A stretch of 64,000 bases of DNA from Arthrobacter sulfonylureivorans (GTDB lineage Bacteria > Actinomycetota > Actinomycetes > Actinomycetales > Micrococcaceae). Under the pieces are notes generated by a model that saw only the letters and a list, made by a program, of their open reading frames with translations, searched no databases and had not been told where the DNA came from. Shown here piece by piece: positions 43,842-53,191 of the stretch. Position numbers and translations under genes: made by a program. The stretch is taken from the NCBI GenBank assembly GCA_004000035.1, contig RJAE01000003.1, positions 1 through 64,000 on the forward strand. The letters run 5' to 3'. Position 1 is the first letter of the stretch. Each line of letters begins with the position of its first letter.

Positions 43842-45059
43842 GTGAGTGAACTGCAGGTATCCGGCCGGGCCCAGGTTCCGCCGTTCCAGGTGATGAACAT
43901 CCTGGACCGGGTGGCGCAGATGCGCGCCGCGGGCCGGGACGTGATCTCGCTGTGCGCCGGCGAGCCCTCGGGCGGCGCACCGCGGGCCGTGTCCGAGCAG
44001 GCCGCCCGGATCCATGCCTCCGGCTTGGCGTTGACCTACACCAGCGCGCTGGGGATCCACGAGCTGCGGACGGCGATCGCCGGGCACTACCGGCGCTGGT
44101 ACGGGCTCGAGGTGGCGCCGGAGGAAGTGGCCGTGACCACCGGGTCATCCGGCGGCTTCCTGCTGGCGTTCCTTTCCGCGTTCAACGCGGGGGACCGGGT
44201 GGCGCTGGCACGGCCCGGTTACCCGGCCTACCGGAACATCCTGCGCGCGCTCGGCTGCGAGGTGGTGGAGATCGACTGCGGGCCCGAGGTCCGCTACCAG
44301 CCCACGCCGGAGCTGCTGAACACTGCGGCTGCCGCCCATGGGCCGCTGTCGGGACTGGTGCTGGCCTCGCCCGCCAACCCCACCGGCACCATGGTGTCGC
44401 GCAGCGAACTGGCCGCCCTCACCGCCTGGTGCGCCGAGCACGGCGTCCGACTGGTCAGCGACGAGATCTATCACGGCATCACCTACCCGGCAGACCCCGC
44501 GGAACCCGACGCCCGCGGAACCTGCGCCTGGGAACTGGACCGCACCGGCGTCGTTATTTCCTCTTTTTCGAAGTACTGGGGGATGACGGGGTGGCGGCTG
44601 GGCTGGGCGCTGATGCCCGCCGATCTTGCCCCTGCGATCGAGGCGCTCGCCGGGAACGTGGCGCTGTGCCCGCCGGCGCCGGCCCAGCTGGCTGCGCTGG
44701 CGGCGTTCGGCGAGGAATCCTACGAGCAGGCCGATGCTGCGGTGGCCGCCTTCGCCGAGGTGCGCGCGGTGCTGCTGCAGAACCTTGACCGGCTGCAGTG
44801 GGGCACGGCGGCACCGGCCGACGGCGCGTTCTACCTGTACGCCGACCTCGGGGACCAGCTGAGCGGCTTCGCGGATTCGGCGGACTACTGCCGGGCGCTG
44901 CTGGAAGAAGAGGGCGTGGCACTGGTGCCCGGCGCCGATTTCGACGCGGTCAACGGCACCCGCTCCGTCCGGCTGTCCTTCGCCGCCGGCGCGGAAGCAG
45001 TGGCCGCAGCAGTGGAACGGATCATCCGGTTCCAGACCAACCGCGCCGCGAAGGGCTGA
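43842..45059 (+). CDS. Class I/II pyridoxal-phosphate aminotransferase
   Basis: 405 residues, GTG start 43842, 13 bp after the USP stop. VISLCAGEPSGGAPRAVSEQ, YTSALGIHELRTAIAGHYRR and the PLP-Lys motif SSFSKYWGMTGWRLGWALMP are typical of AspC-like class I enzymes. SPANPTGTMVSRSELAALTA is the substrate loop, and TRSVRLSFA ends the carboxylate-binding Arg. Amino donor and acceptor unknown; probably aspartate- or aromatic-type. Confidence 0.9.
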   Translation: MSELQVSGRAQVPPFQVMNILDRVAQMRAAGRDVISLCAGEPSGGAPRAVSEQAARIHASGLALTYTSALGIHELRTAIAGHYRRWYGLEVAPEEVAVTTGSSGGFLLAFLSAFNAGDRVALARPGYPAYRNILRALGCEVVEIDCGPEVRYQPTPELLNTAAAAHGPLSGLVLASPANPTGTMVSRSELAALTAWCAEHGVRLVSDEIYHGITYPADPAEPDARGTCAWELDRTGVVISSFSKYWGMTGWRLGWALMPADLAPAIEALAGNVALCPPAPAQLAALAAFGEESYEQADAAVAAFAEVRAVLLQNLDRLQWGTAAPADGAFYLYADLGDQLSGFADSADYCRALLEEEGVALVPGADFDAVNGTRSVRLSFAAGAEAVAAAVERIIRFQTNRAAKG

Positions 45060-45089
45060 TCTCCGGGAGGTCAGGCCGCCCGGTCCGGG

Positions 45090-45581
45090 TCAGGCCCGCT
45101 CCCAGGCCTCCACCGGCCCGTCGACCAACGTGAACAGGGGGTGCGGCTCCGGCACGTACGCCGGATCCGAGGTGATGCGGGGCGACTCCGTTCCGCCCGT
45201 CAAGGCCAGCGCGTGCGCAGGGTCCCGGATGGCGACCTTGGCCATCAGGTGCTCGAATTCGTAGCGCAGCTGTCCCGTGGTGACCGGCAGGGGAGGGGCC
45301 AACGAGCCGGGCGCACACCCCGCGGCCAGCTCGGGTTTCACCCGGATCAGGCCGGCGTTGAACGTGTAGCCGCGGTTCAGCGCTTCGGCCTCCATGCCGC
45401 AGAGGTAGGCGCCGATCGCGGCCATCGGGTCCGGAGCGGCACGGAAGCGCTGCAGCTGCGGGTGGTTCCGGTAGCCCTTGGTCTCTCCGGCGAGCACTTT
45501 CTGGGCCAGCAAAGTCTCCCGCCAGCACGCCACCAGGCCTTTGCTGTCGAGCAACCGGGGGTGCAGGCTCCAGATACGCAT
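45090..45581 (-). CDS. Pyrimidine-dimer DNA glycosylase/endonuclease V family protein (PF03013)
   Basis: 163 residues from ATG 45581. MRIWSLHPRLLDSKGLVACW, RETLLAQKVLAGETKGYRNH and PQLQRFRAAPDPMAAIGAYL are the PF03013 signature, a family related to T4 endonuclease V. It would incise UV-induced pyrimidine dimers. A much longer reading of this frame to 46760 is antisense to rlmN and rejected. Convergent with the aminotransferase. Confidence 0.8.
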   Translation of the reverse strand: MRIWSLHPRLLDSKGLVACWRETLLAQKVLAGETKGYRNHPQLQRFRAAPDPMAAIGAYLCGMEAEALNRGYTFNAGLIRVKPELAAGCAPGSLAPPLPVTTGQLRYEFEHLMAKVAIRDPAHALALTGGTESPRITSDPAYVPEPHPLFTLVDGPVEAWERA

Positions 45582-45710
45582 CGATCCAGAATAGGCACAC
45601 CACTGCCTCCGGGGCGGATGCTGCGGCGGAGCCTTAACAGGCCGCCTGCGGCCGCCGGACGGGCAATTGGCGGGCGAAGGGAGAACTATATCTTGTCTGT
45701 GCGACAATAG

Positions 45711-46934
45711 GTGGCAATGTCTTCGCAGATTTCTTCTCCCCAAAAAACTTCCGACCGTCCCCAGGTGCGCCCCGCCGCCGAGGGCTGGGATCAAGCCGTC
45801 ACCACCGAGGGTCGGCCGCTGCTGCAGTTCAAGTCCCCGCGGGTCAAGCAGCCGCCGGTGCATCTGGCCGACATGACGCTGGCCGAGCGGCAGGAAAAGA
45901 TGAAGGAGCTGGGGCTGCCGGCGTTCCGCGCCAAGCAGCTCTCCACGCACTACTTCCAGCACTACACCACCGACCCCGAGCGGATGAGCGACCTGCCCAA
46001 GGAGCGCCGTGCGGAGTTGGCGGAGACCTTTTTCCCCACCCTGCTGACCGAGGTCAAGCGGCTGAAGACGGACAACGGCGACACGGTCAAGTTCCTCTGG
46101 CGGCTCTTCGACGGCTCCTTGGTCGAGTCGGTGCTGATGCGCTACCCCGGCCGGATCACGCTCTGCGTTTCCAGCCAGTGCGGCTGCGGCATGAACTGCC
46201 CGTTCTGCGCCACCGGTCAGGCCGGCCTGACCCGTAACATGTCCACCGCGGAGATCCTGGACCAGATTGTCCAGGCCAACCGCGTGATCGCCGAGGGCGG
46301 CCTGGGCGGCAAGCGGAAGGACGCCGGCCACGACGCCGAGCGCGTCACCAACATCGTCTTCATGGGCATGGGCGAGCCGCTGGCCAACTACAAGCGCGTG
46401 ATGAACGCCGTGCACCGCATGGTGGACGAGGCGCCCGAGGGCCTGGGCATGAGCGCCCGCGGCATCACCGTCTCCACCGTTGGCCTGGTGCCGGCCATCA
46501 ACAAGCTGGCCGGCGAGAACCTCCCCTTCACCTTCGCGCTGAGCCTGCACGCACCCGACGACGAGCTGCGCGACGAGCTGATCCCGGTGAACTCCCGCTG
46601 GAAGGTGGACGAGGCCCTCGACGCCGCGTACGGCTACTTCCAGGCGACCGGGCGCCGAGTCTCCATTGAATATGCGCTGATCAAGGACATGAACGACCAC
46701 GCCTGGCGGGCCGACCTGCTGGCCAAGAAGCTCAACAAGCGCGGCCGCGGCTGGGTGCACGTCAACCCGATCCCGCTGAACCCGACGCCCGGCTCGATCT
46801 GGACCTCGTCCGATCCCGCCGTCACCCGCGAGTTCGTCAACCGGTTGAACGACGCCGGCATCCCCACCACGCTGCGCGACACCCGCGGCAAGGAGATTGA
46901 CGGCGCCTGCGGCCAGCTCGCGGCAGCAGAGTAA
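45711..46934 (+). CDS. rlmN: 23S rRNA (adenine2503-C2)-methyltransferase (dual-specificity RlmN)
   Basis: 407 residues from GTG 45711 or 405 from ATG 45717; a leaderless start is plausible. The radical-SAM cluster [10 protein letters not shown] lies in [40 protein letters not shown] and the catalytic C-terminal Cys in [11 protein letters not shown] are typical. It methylates A2503 of 23S rRNA and A37 of some tRNAs. Confidence 0.95.
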   Translation: MAMSSQISSPQKTSDRPQVRPAAEGWDQAVTTEGRPLLQFKSPRVKQPPVHLADMTLAERQEKMKELGLPAFRAKQLSTHYFQHYTTDPERMSDLPKERRAELAETFFPTLLTEVKRLKTDNGDTVKFLWRLFDGSLVESVLMRYPGRITLCVSSQCGCGMNCPFCATGQAGLTRNMSTAEILDQIVQANRVIAEGGLGGKRKDAGHDAERVTNIVFMGMGEPLANYKRVMNAVHRMVDEAPEGLGMSARGITVSTVGLVPAINKLAGENLPFTFALSLHAPDDELRDELIPVNSRWKVDEALDAAYGYFQATGRRVSIEYALIKDMNDHAWRADLLAKKLNKRGRGWVHVNPIPLNPTPGSIWTSSDPAVTREFVNRLNDAGIPTTLRDTRGKEIDGACGQLAAAE

Positions 46935-47135
46935 CCTCCCTCAGACAACGACGACGGCTGCCCACCCGGTGGTCGACCAAGCGAGCGCTAGCGAGCGCGT
47001 GGAGACCCGTGGAGACCCGCGTCGCTGATCGCAGCCAGGCTGGCACGTGGTGTCCGGATTCTGCCCCGTTCCGCGCGGGCAAACAGGTAATGGCAGGGCC
47101 TCCCACGCGGCGCTGATGCGGTTTACCGTTGAGGA

Positions 47136-47252
47136 ATGGGTGATGTGCGCAACGAGGTCCGGGAGTTCCTGAGCTCGCGGCGTGCCCGAATCTCGCCCGA
47201 TCAGGCTGGGCTGCCGGCCTATGGCGGCAATCGCCGCGCAGCACAACTATGA
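47136..47252 (+). pseudogene. N-terminal remnant of an Xre/MmyB-type regulator
   Basis: 39 codons, MGDVRNEVREFLSSRRARIS then PDQAGLPAYGGNRR, match the opening of MmyB-type Xre regulators, where it is followed by RRVPGLRREEVALLAGVS. Here the sequence is disrupted and stops. The remaining 150 bp up to 47330 hold nothing recognisable. Such regulators commonly sit beside aldo/keto reductase genes, as here. The surrounding 46935-47330 gap contains no other gene. Confidence 0.7.
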
Positions 47253-47330
47253 CGTCGGCTGGACAACCTGTGGCGCGAGACGAGGGCGGTCTTCCGCTCG
47301 ATGATGACCACGTGCTCCTCGAGGGGTTGT

Positions 47331-48350
47331 TCACGGTCGACGGCGGGCCTCGGACGTGAGTTCGGTGGTCCCGTAGCTGTTGTCGTCGGGGTTGATGGTC
47401 ACGCCGGGCGCGACGATGTCATCGATCCGGTCGAGGGTCTCGCTGCTGAGCGTGATGTCCGCGGCCGGCAGCTGCGACTCAAGCTGGTCCATGGTGCGCG
47501 GCCCGATGATCGCCGAGGTGACGCCGGGGTGCCTAATGGCGAAGGCGATGGCGAGCTGGATAAGGGGCATGCCGGACTGCTCGGCGAGTTGCGCCAGCTG
47601 CTCGACGGCGTCGAGCTTGCGCTGGTTGGCCGGGCTGGACATGTCGAACCGGGCGCTTGGCCGAGCAGCGGATGTCGGCGTACCTGCGGCGCCCTTGCGC
47701 CAGCGGCCCGAGAGCCACCCACCGGCGAGCGGGCTGTAGGTCAGTGTTCCCATGCCGTGCCGCAACACCGTAGGAAGGACGTCTTCCTCGATGCCGCGCA
47801 CCAGGAGGGAATAGGGCGGCTGCTCGGTCGCGAACCGCTCGAGGTTGCGCTCGCGGGCTGCCCACTGCGCCTCCACGATCTGGCTGCCGGAGTACGACGA
47901 CGAGCCAAGATAGCGGACCTTGCCCTGCCGGACCAGATCGGTGAGCGCGGAAAGTGTCTCTTCGACGTCGGTGTCTGGGCTGGGGCGGTGCATCTGGTAC
48001 AGGTCGATGTAGTCGGTGCCGAGCCGACGCAAAGAGTTCTCGACCTCCTGCATGATCCATTTGCGGGATCCGCCCCCGTGGTTGGGCTGCCCGTCCATCG
48101 GCATAAAGAACTTCGTGGCCAGCACAACATCATCGCGGCGCCCCTTGAGGGCCTCGCCAACAATCTCTTCGGACTCGCCGTCGGAGTAGACATCGGCTGA
48201 GTCGACGAAGTTGATGCCGGAGTCGAGGGCACGGTGGATGATCCGGATGGAATCCTGCCGGTTCTGGTTTCCCCATGCCCCGAACATCATCGTGCCAAGA
48301 CAGAGGGGGCTGACGGCCACTCCGGTCCGTCCGAGCTTGCGGTATTCCAT
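47331..48350 (-). CDS. Aldo/keto reductase (Tas/YajO-like)
   Basis: 339 residues. MEYRKLGRTGVAVSPLCLGT and GINFVDSADVYSDGESEEIV supply Asp and Tyr of the catalytic tetrad; VLATKFFMPM gives Lys and YIDLYQMHRPSPDTDVEETL the His. NADPH-dependent. Substrate unknown. It is downstream of the second aldo/keto reductase by 29 bp, forming a pair, with the Xre remnant convergent. Confidence 0.92.
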   Translation of the reverse strand: MEYRKLGRTGVAVSPLCLGTMMFGAWGNQNRQDSIRIIHRALDSGINFVDSADVYSDGESEEIVGEALKGRRDDVVLATKFFMPMDGQPNHGGGSRKWIMQEVENSLRRLGTDYIDLYQMHRPSPDTDVEETLSALTDLVRQGKVRYLGSSSYSGSQIVEAQWAARERNLERFATEQPPYSLLVRGIEEDVLPTVLRHGMGTLTYSPLAGGWLSGRWRKGAAGTPTSAARPSARFDMSSPANQRKLDAVEQLAQLAEQSGMPLIQLAIAFAIRHPGVTSAIIGPRTMDQLESQLPAADITLSSETLDRIDDIVAPGVTINPDDNSYGTTELTSEARRRP

Positions 48351-48379
48351 AGCAGGTCTCCGTTCGGTTGTGGCCCATG

Positions 48380-49264
48380 TCAGGCCTCAGGGATGGTCCG
48401 TCCGTGGGATTCGAGCGTGAGCGTTTCCGGTTCGGGGCCACGGCGCACACCTTGGTCGAGGGCGTCGATCCGGGACATCTCCTCGACGGTGAGCTCGAAA
48501 TCGAAGACGTCGAAGTTCTCGGCGATCCGATGCGGCTTCACCGACTTCGGAATCGCCGAGCGGCACTCCTGAACGTGCCAGCGCAACATCACCTGTGCCG
48601 GCGTTTTGGCGTGCGAAGCGGCGATTGAGGCGATGGTCGGGTCGTCGAGGGTGCTGCCGCCACTGCCTTCGTAGTAGAACGTGATGCCCCCGATGGGGGA
48701 CCAGGCCTGGTTCAAGATCCCGTGCTCGGAGTCCAGGGCGATCAGCTCCCGCTGCTGGAAGTACGGATGGATCTCGATCTGGTTCACTGACGGTACGACC
48801 TCGGCCACCTTCAGCAGATCAGTGAGATGCTCTGGCATGAAGTTGCTGACACCGATGGCGCGGACCTTGCCGTCGGAATACAGCTTTTCCAGCGCGCGGT
48901 AGGCCTCGAGCGTGCGGTCCCACTCTGTCGGCAGCGGTTGATGCAGGATCAATAGGTCGATCTGCTCGACGCCGAGTTTGCCGGCGGACTTGTCGAAGGC
49001 GTGCAGCGTCTGGTCGTAGCCGTAGTCGCTGATCCAGACCTTCGTTTCGATGAACAGCTCGTCGCGGGCGATGCCCGATTCGGTGATGGCCCGCCCGACC
49101 TCGCGCTCGTTCATGTAAGCCGCGGCAGTGTCGATGTGCCGGTAGCCGACCTTTAATGCCTCCTTCACTGCAGCGCCTGTCTCCTCTGGCGCGGATTGGA
49201 AGACGCCGAAGCCCAGCGCAGGCAGTTCGATCCCGTTGTTCAAGGTCAAGTTCGTAACGCTCAT
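48380..49264 (-). CDS. Aldo/keto reductase (2,5-diketo-D-gluconate reductase-like)
   Basis: 294 residues. LNNGIELPALGFGVFQSAPE, HIDTAAAYMNEREVGRAITE (Asp, Tyr), FIETKVWISDYGYDQTLHAF (Lys) and IDLLILHQPLPTEWDRTLEA (His) form the tetrad; RWHVQECRSAIPKSVKPHRI is the NADPH loop. A distinct subfamily from its neighbour. The pair may be one operon, transcribed leftwards. Confidence 0.92.
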   Translation of the reverse strand: MSVTNLTLNNGIELPALGFGVFQSAPEETGAAVKEALKVGYRHIDTAAAYMNEREVGRAITESGIARDELFIETKVWISDYGYDQTLHAFDKSAGKLGVEQIDLLILHQPLPTEWDRTLEAYRALEKLYSDGKVRAIGVSNFMPEHLTDLLKVAEVVPSVNQIEIHPYFQQRELIALDSEHGILNQAWSPIGGITFYYEGSGGSTLDDPTIASIAASHAKTPAQVMLRWHVQECRSAIPKSVKPHRIAENFDVFDFELTVEEMSRIDALDQGVRRGPEPETLTLESHGRTIPEA

Positions 49265-49465
49265 GTTTGAAGGCTACGCGCGGCCGATCGGGCCAGGGAG
49301 GTCCTGTCATACCCTGTCTCGGCAACACCCGTCAGGCTCGATAGAGCCTCCCGGTGTCTGTCCCTCCACACCTCGCTTTTAGGCGCTTCCATTCACAACC
49401 GCAGCCCACGTCATTTTTTCCGGCACCCCTGGCTGGGACGGTGGAAGTCGAAAGGACGGTGTGAC

Positions 49466-49903
49466 ATGGACAAAAACAGTGTGGAATCGCCCGTGACCGG
49501 ATTCCGGGAGATATTGGCAGAGCTTCCGTTGGCGGAGAAAGTTCCCCGGCAGCGGGAATGCTTGGTGTGCTACGTCTTCCGGATGTGGAAGAAGTTCGGT
49601 GGCGGGGATGGGCTGGAGCTGGTGGCGTTGTACCGGGAATTCGCTGCAAAGGCAGATGTGCGGCTGGAGGACAGATTGCGCGCCGCAGGTTTCACCGACG
49701 ACCGTTCGGTCGTTTTCTCGGCACATCGTCCGAATCCGCCCGAATGGGATCCCACCGCCTACTGTGCATGCCATCGGCCAGTGGATGGTGTGCCCTGGTG
49801 CAAGGAGGTGGTCCGAGGTCCCACGGCCGCGTGCGATAACTGGCTCCGCGAAGGAAACAACCGCCCCGCCGGGGCGCATGGCGTGAAGCGCCTCTGGGCT
49901 TGA
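49466..49903 (+). CDS. DUF2695-like small protein
   Basis: 145 residues, RBS AAAGGACGG before ATG 49466. RQRECLVCYVFRMWKKFGG and VRLEDRLRAAGF resemble the DUF2695 pattern RECLxCYLMRML, with a later Cys pair TAYCACHRP and WCKE that may bind a metal. Family call is moderate; function unknown. Convergent with the thioesterase, 4 bp apart. Confidence 0.6.
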   Translation: MDKNSVESPVTGFREILAELPLAEKVPRQRECLVCYVFRMWKKFGGGDGLELVALYREFAAKADVRLEDRLRAAGFTDDRSVVFSAHRPNPPEWDPTAYCACHRPVDGVPWCKEVVRGPTAACDNWLREGNNRPAGAHGVKRLWA

Positions 49904-49907
49904 AGGC

Positions 49908-50351
49908 TTAGGCCTGCTCGGCACTCCGGCGGACAGCGTCCAGATGTTGCCGCGGCACCCGGTCGCGGCTGTAGGTGATCTCGGTGAAGCCGTGCGGGGC
50001 CGGCTGGCCGTCCTCGCCCAGGTTGACGAACACGATCTTCTCGATGGTCAGGATGGACTGACGGGTGAACATGTTCCGCACCTCGGCGCGCATGGTCAGC
50101 GAAGTCCGGCCGAAGTGCGTCGCCGTCAGCCCCATTTCAATCAGGTCGCCCTGCTGCGCGGAGCTGACGAAGTTGATCTCCGACATGTACTTGGTCACCG
50201 CCATACCGTTGCCCAGCTGGACGATGGCGTAGATCGCCGCCTCTTCATCGATCCAACGCAGCAGACTGCCGCCAAACAGCGTGCCGTTGGCATTGAGGTC
50301 TTCGGGCCGCACCCACTTGCGGGTGTGGAACGTGATATCGCCGTTCTCCAT
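49908..50351 (-). CDS. Acyl-CoA thioesterase (YciA/hotdog)
   Basis: 147 residues. VRPEDLNANGTLFGGSLLRW and IDEEAAIYAIVQLG match the hotdog active-site segment (Asn-Asp/Glu with the G-x-x-F-G-G-x-L-x-x-W-x-D/E signature). YMSEINFVSSAQQGDLIEMG is the second conserved strand. It hydrolyses acyl-CoA. Next to the BCCT transporter, but not obviously linked to it. Confidence 0.9.
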   Translation of the reverse strand: MENGDITFHTRKWVRPEDLNANGTLFGGSLLRWIDEEAAIYAIVQLGNGMAVTKYMSEINFVSSAQQGDLIEMGLTATHFGRTSLTMRAEVRNMFTRQSILTIEKIVFVNLGEDGQPAPHGFTEITYSRDRVPRQHLDAVRRSAEQA

Positions 50352-50431
50352 GGAACGACCCTAGCCGACGTCGGCCGGCGGACCCTGCATCGGGGGCACA
50401 GCGGATCCGCAGCTGCGGGCGGCAGCAGTCG

Positions 50432-52693
50432 TCACTCGTCGACTTTCTCGACGTCGTCGGCCTTCTTGGGCACCAGCGGTATCGATTCGGTTGTCGGCGG
50501 CACCCGGGGCGTGAGCACCGAAGCATAGTCGTGTTCACTGGAGTAGTTGAGGAAGCCCAGGTGCGCCTCGTACCGGTCGAGCACATCGTTGATGACCTGT
50601 TGCTGGGTCAGGCCCATCAGGTCGTAGCCCTCGGTCCCCGTTTGGGTAAACACCTCCAGCCGATAGTAGGTGTCGATCTCCCGCGGCATGCTGCGGCCGC
50701 CAAACGTCGGCACCGGTGCCTCGACCGCGGCTACTTGGTAGTGGAAGTTACGGTGGTCGTCCATGTTCACCACCAGCGTGTGCTCGTCGATGCCGGCTTC
50801 CGCGTTCGGCGTGGTGGTCAGCTCTGCCTCGTAGCCAAGGCTGGTGAACTCCCTGGCCACTTCCTGCAGGGCCGGCAGCACGGTCCGTTCGGCGAACTGC
50901 GCCACAGCCTTCTTCGACGGGTAGGAGCGCAGGCGGGCCAGGCGCTGCCGCCAGGTCTTCTCCGGAACCTGGCCGCCGTGCGCAGCAGCCGAACGCCGGC
51001 GCCGCACCTGACCCTCCCGCTCCGCGCGCTCCATCCGGAGCACTTTCGAGAACGAGGCCATCACCAGATACGCGATGATCGTTACCGGCAGGGCGAAGAT
51101 CAAGGTGGCGTATTCCATCGTGGTCACACCGCCGGCCACCAGCATGGCCACCGTGAGGAAGGCGGTGACCAGGGCCCAGAAAATACGCAGCCACTTGGCC
51201 CCATCCATGGCCGGATCGGGGATCGAGGAGGAGAAGTTGGACATCACCATCGCACCGGAATTGGCGCTGGTGAGGTAGAACAACATGCCCGACAGCGTGG
51301 CCAGCCCGATCAGGAACGGCGCGCCCGGGAACATCTCGAGCAACGCATACCACCCATGCTCGGGGCTATCGACGGCGAGTTGTGCGAATTCCTTATTCCC
51401 GCCGAGCACCTCGCTCATGGCGCTGTTGCCGAAAATCGAGACGATGAAGAAGTCGCAGAGAACCGGAGCGGTGATCGCGGCGATGACGAACTCGCGCAAC
51501 GTCCTGCCGCGCGAGATCCGTGCCAGGAAGAGTCCGACGAACGGTCCCCACGCCAGCCAGAAGGCCCAGAAGAAGAGAGTCCAACCGGCCATCCACGATG
51601 ATCCGTCCTCTTCATAAGCCAGGGTCTGCAGGGTGCGCTCCGGCAGCGTGAAGACGAAGCGGCCGATGTTCTCGACCATGGCATTAAGCAGGAAGGACGT
51701 CTTGCCCGTGACGAGGATGTAGAGCATCATCGCTCCGGCCGACCACAGATTGAGCTCGGAAATCCACCGGATCCCCTTGTCCACACCGGAAGTGCAGGCG
51801 GCGACCGTCATCACGACGGCGACCAGCACGAGGGCGATCTGCAGTGCCAGTCCCTCCGGCAGACCGAACAGCCAACTGAAGCCCACGTTGAGCAGGACGA
51901 CGCCGATGCCCATCGAGGTGGCCACGCCGAAGACAGTGCCCACCAAAGCGAAGATGTCGATCACATCGCCGGTCGCCCCGCGCACCCGCTTGCCCAGCAG
52001 CGGGTAGAGGGCTGCCCGAATGGACAGCGGCATTCCCCACCGGTAGGCGAAGTAGCCCATCGCCATGCCAAGCAGCGCGTATACCGCCCAGCCGGCCACA
52101 CCGTAGTGGAACATGGTCCAGACGACCGCGTCCTGGGCGGCTGCCGCAGATTCCGGGGTGGCAGTAGGGGGAGAGATGAACTGCGTGATGGGGCCGGTCA
52201 CGGAGTAGAAAAGCATATCGATGCCCACGCCTGCGGCGAAGAGCATGGCGACCCAGGTGAAGAGGTTGTACTGGGGGCGTGAATGGTCCGGGCCTAGCCG
52301 GACGCTGCCCTCCTTGGAGAGGGCCACCCACAGGACGAAGAGGATCACCAACGTGACGGTCACAACGTAGAACCAGCCCAGATTGGTGGCGATCCAGATG
52401 ACGGCGGTATGCATGACGCCGGCCGCGTTGCCCGGGGCGATCATCGCCCAGATGGAGAACGCCAGGATGATTGCGGAGGAGATGATGAACACCCGCCAGT
52501 TGACGCGGGGGCCGCGGTGTTCGGCTAGTTCGGTGGGCCCCTTGCTCAGCTCCGTGCTGGAAATCGGTGGACGCCGGGCTTCAACCTCGGCGTCCACGGG
52601 TTTGCGTCGTTCCACCGCGCCGAAGCGGCTGCGTTCCACCAGCGGCTTCGGGGTCTCATTCTCCGGTGTGGATGCGTCTTCGGCCTTGGCCAT
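50432..52693 (-). CDS. BCCT-family transporter (BetT/OpuD-like; choline, betaine or carnitine)
   Basis: 753 residues, RBS AAGGAGATCGTT before ATG 52693. About 80 hydrophilic N-terminal residues, then 12 membrane segments with the BCCT signatures HYGVAGWAVYALLGMAMGYF and WTLFFWAFWLAWGPFVGLFL. The cytosolic tail of about 190 residues is longer than in osmosensing BetP, and resembles the choline transporter BetT. Imports a quaternary amine with Na+ or H+. No choline oxidation genes nearby. Confidence 0.92.
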   Translation of the reverse strand: MAKAEDASTPENETPKPLVERSRFGAVERRKPVDAEVEARRPPISSTELSKGPTELAEHRGPRVNWRVFIISSAIILAFSIWAMIAPGNAAGVMHTAVIWIATNLGWFYVVTVTLVILFVLWVALSKEGSVRLGPDHSRPQYNLFTWVAMLFAAGVGIDMLFYSVTGPITQFISPPTATPESAAAAQDAVVWTMFHYGVAGWAVYALLGMAMGYFAYRWGMPLSIRAALYPLLGKRVRGATGDVIDIFALVGTVFGVATSMGIGVVLLNVGFSWLFGLPEGLALQIALVLVAVVMTVAACTSGVDKGIRWISELNLWSAGAMMLYILVTGKTSFLLNAMVENIGRFVFTLPERTLQTLAYEEDGSSWMAGWTLFFWAFWLAWGPFVGLFLARISRGRTLREFVIAAITAPVLCDFFIVSIFGNSAMSEVLGGNKEFAQLAVDSPEHGWYALLEMFPGAPFLIGLATLSGMLFYLTSANSGAMVMSNFSSSIPDPAMDGAKWLRIFWALVTAFLTVAMLVAGGVTTMEYATLIFALPVTIIAYLVMASFSKVLRMERAEREGQVRRRRSAAAHGGQVPEKTWRQRLARLRSYPSKKAVAQFAERTVLPALQEVAREFTSLGYEAELTTTPNAEAGIDEHTLVVNMDDHRNFHYQVAAVEAPVPTFGGRSMPREIDTYYRLEVFTQTGTEGYDLMGLTQQQVINDVLDRYEAHLGFLNYSSEHDYASVLTPRVPPTTESIPLVPKKADDVEKVDE

Positions 52694-52909
52694 AACGATC
52701 TCCTTCTATCACGGGGCCGGACGCACCGCCCCGTAAGAGGCACGGTACTCGGACCTGGGCCGACGCTCCAGACATGCCGGAGCGAGGAAGCCTGGCGGTG
52801 CTCATTCAGCACTCTCGGGGCTGCTCATCGACCTGCGCCACAAGCCGTGTGGCGTCGTCTCATCGCTGTCGGTCGATGCCGATGGGCGGTCCGCTGCAGG
52901 CAGCGCGCA

Positions 52910-52952
52910 CAAAAAATAGAACCCCGGCCCGGTGCCCGGGCTGGGGTTCTAT
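52910..52952 (-). terminator. Rho-independent terminator of tRNA-fMet
   Basis: On the minus strand, 17-bp arms (one mismatch) around a three-base loop, followed by a run of six T (complement of 52911-52916). It lies directly 3' of the tRNA. Confidence 0.95.
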
Positions 52953-52959
52953 CGTGGAG

Positions 52960-53033
52960 TTGCGGGGGTAGGATTTGAACCTACGACCTCCGGGTTATGA
53001 GCCCGGCGAGCTACCGAACTGCTCCACCCCGCG
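52960..53033 (-). tRNA. Initiator tRNA-fMet (CAU)
   Basis: A full cloverleaf on the minus strand. It begins CGCGGGGTGGAGCAG; the anticodon stem-loop CCGGGCTCATAACCCGG carries CAT and the three consecutive G-C pairs typical of initiators; the T arm has GGTTCAAATCC. The acceptor leaves C1 opposite A72 unpaired, which distinguishes initiator from elongator tRNA-Met. CCA is not encoded. Confidence 0.97.
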
Positions 53034-53123
53034 GCGTATTAACGACTGTAGACCCCCAAGTGACCAAACGACGAATTTGGTGAGGCGCGTCACGGTGAGC
53101 GCCGAAACCCTCTGTCTTTAAGC

Positions 53124-53172
53124 ACGACGGCGGCCGGGCGCCTTCCCGTGGAAGGTGCGCGGCCGCCGTCGT
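53124..53172. terminator. Intrinsic hairpin downstream of purB
   Basis: 23-bp arms with two mismatches (outer ACGACGGCGGCCG), a short loop, no T-tract. Lies between the purB stop and the tRNA, so it ends purB transcription on the minus strand. Confidence 0.85.
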
Positions 53173-53191
53173 CGGCAGAACCTGTGGAGGA

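Noticed and set aside
45621-46760. Extension of the minus-strand DNA glycosylase frame upstream to 46760
   Set aside because: It is antisense to rlmN; the PF03013 family begins at MRIWSLHP, encoded at 45581.
52960-53033. tRNA-fMet as an attachment site for an integrated element
   Set aside because: No integrase, and no duplicated tRNA 3' end was noticed on either side.
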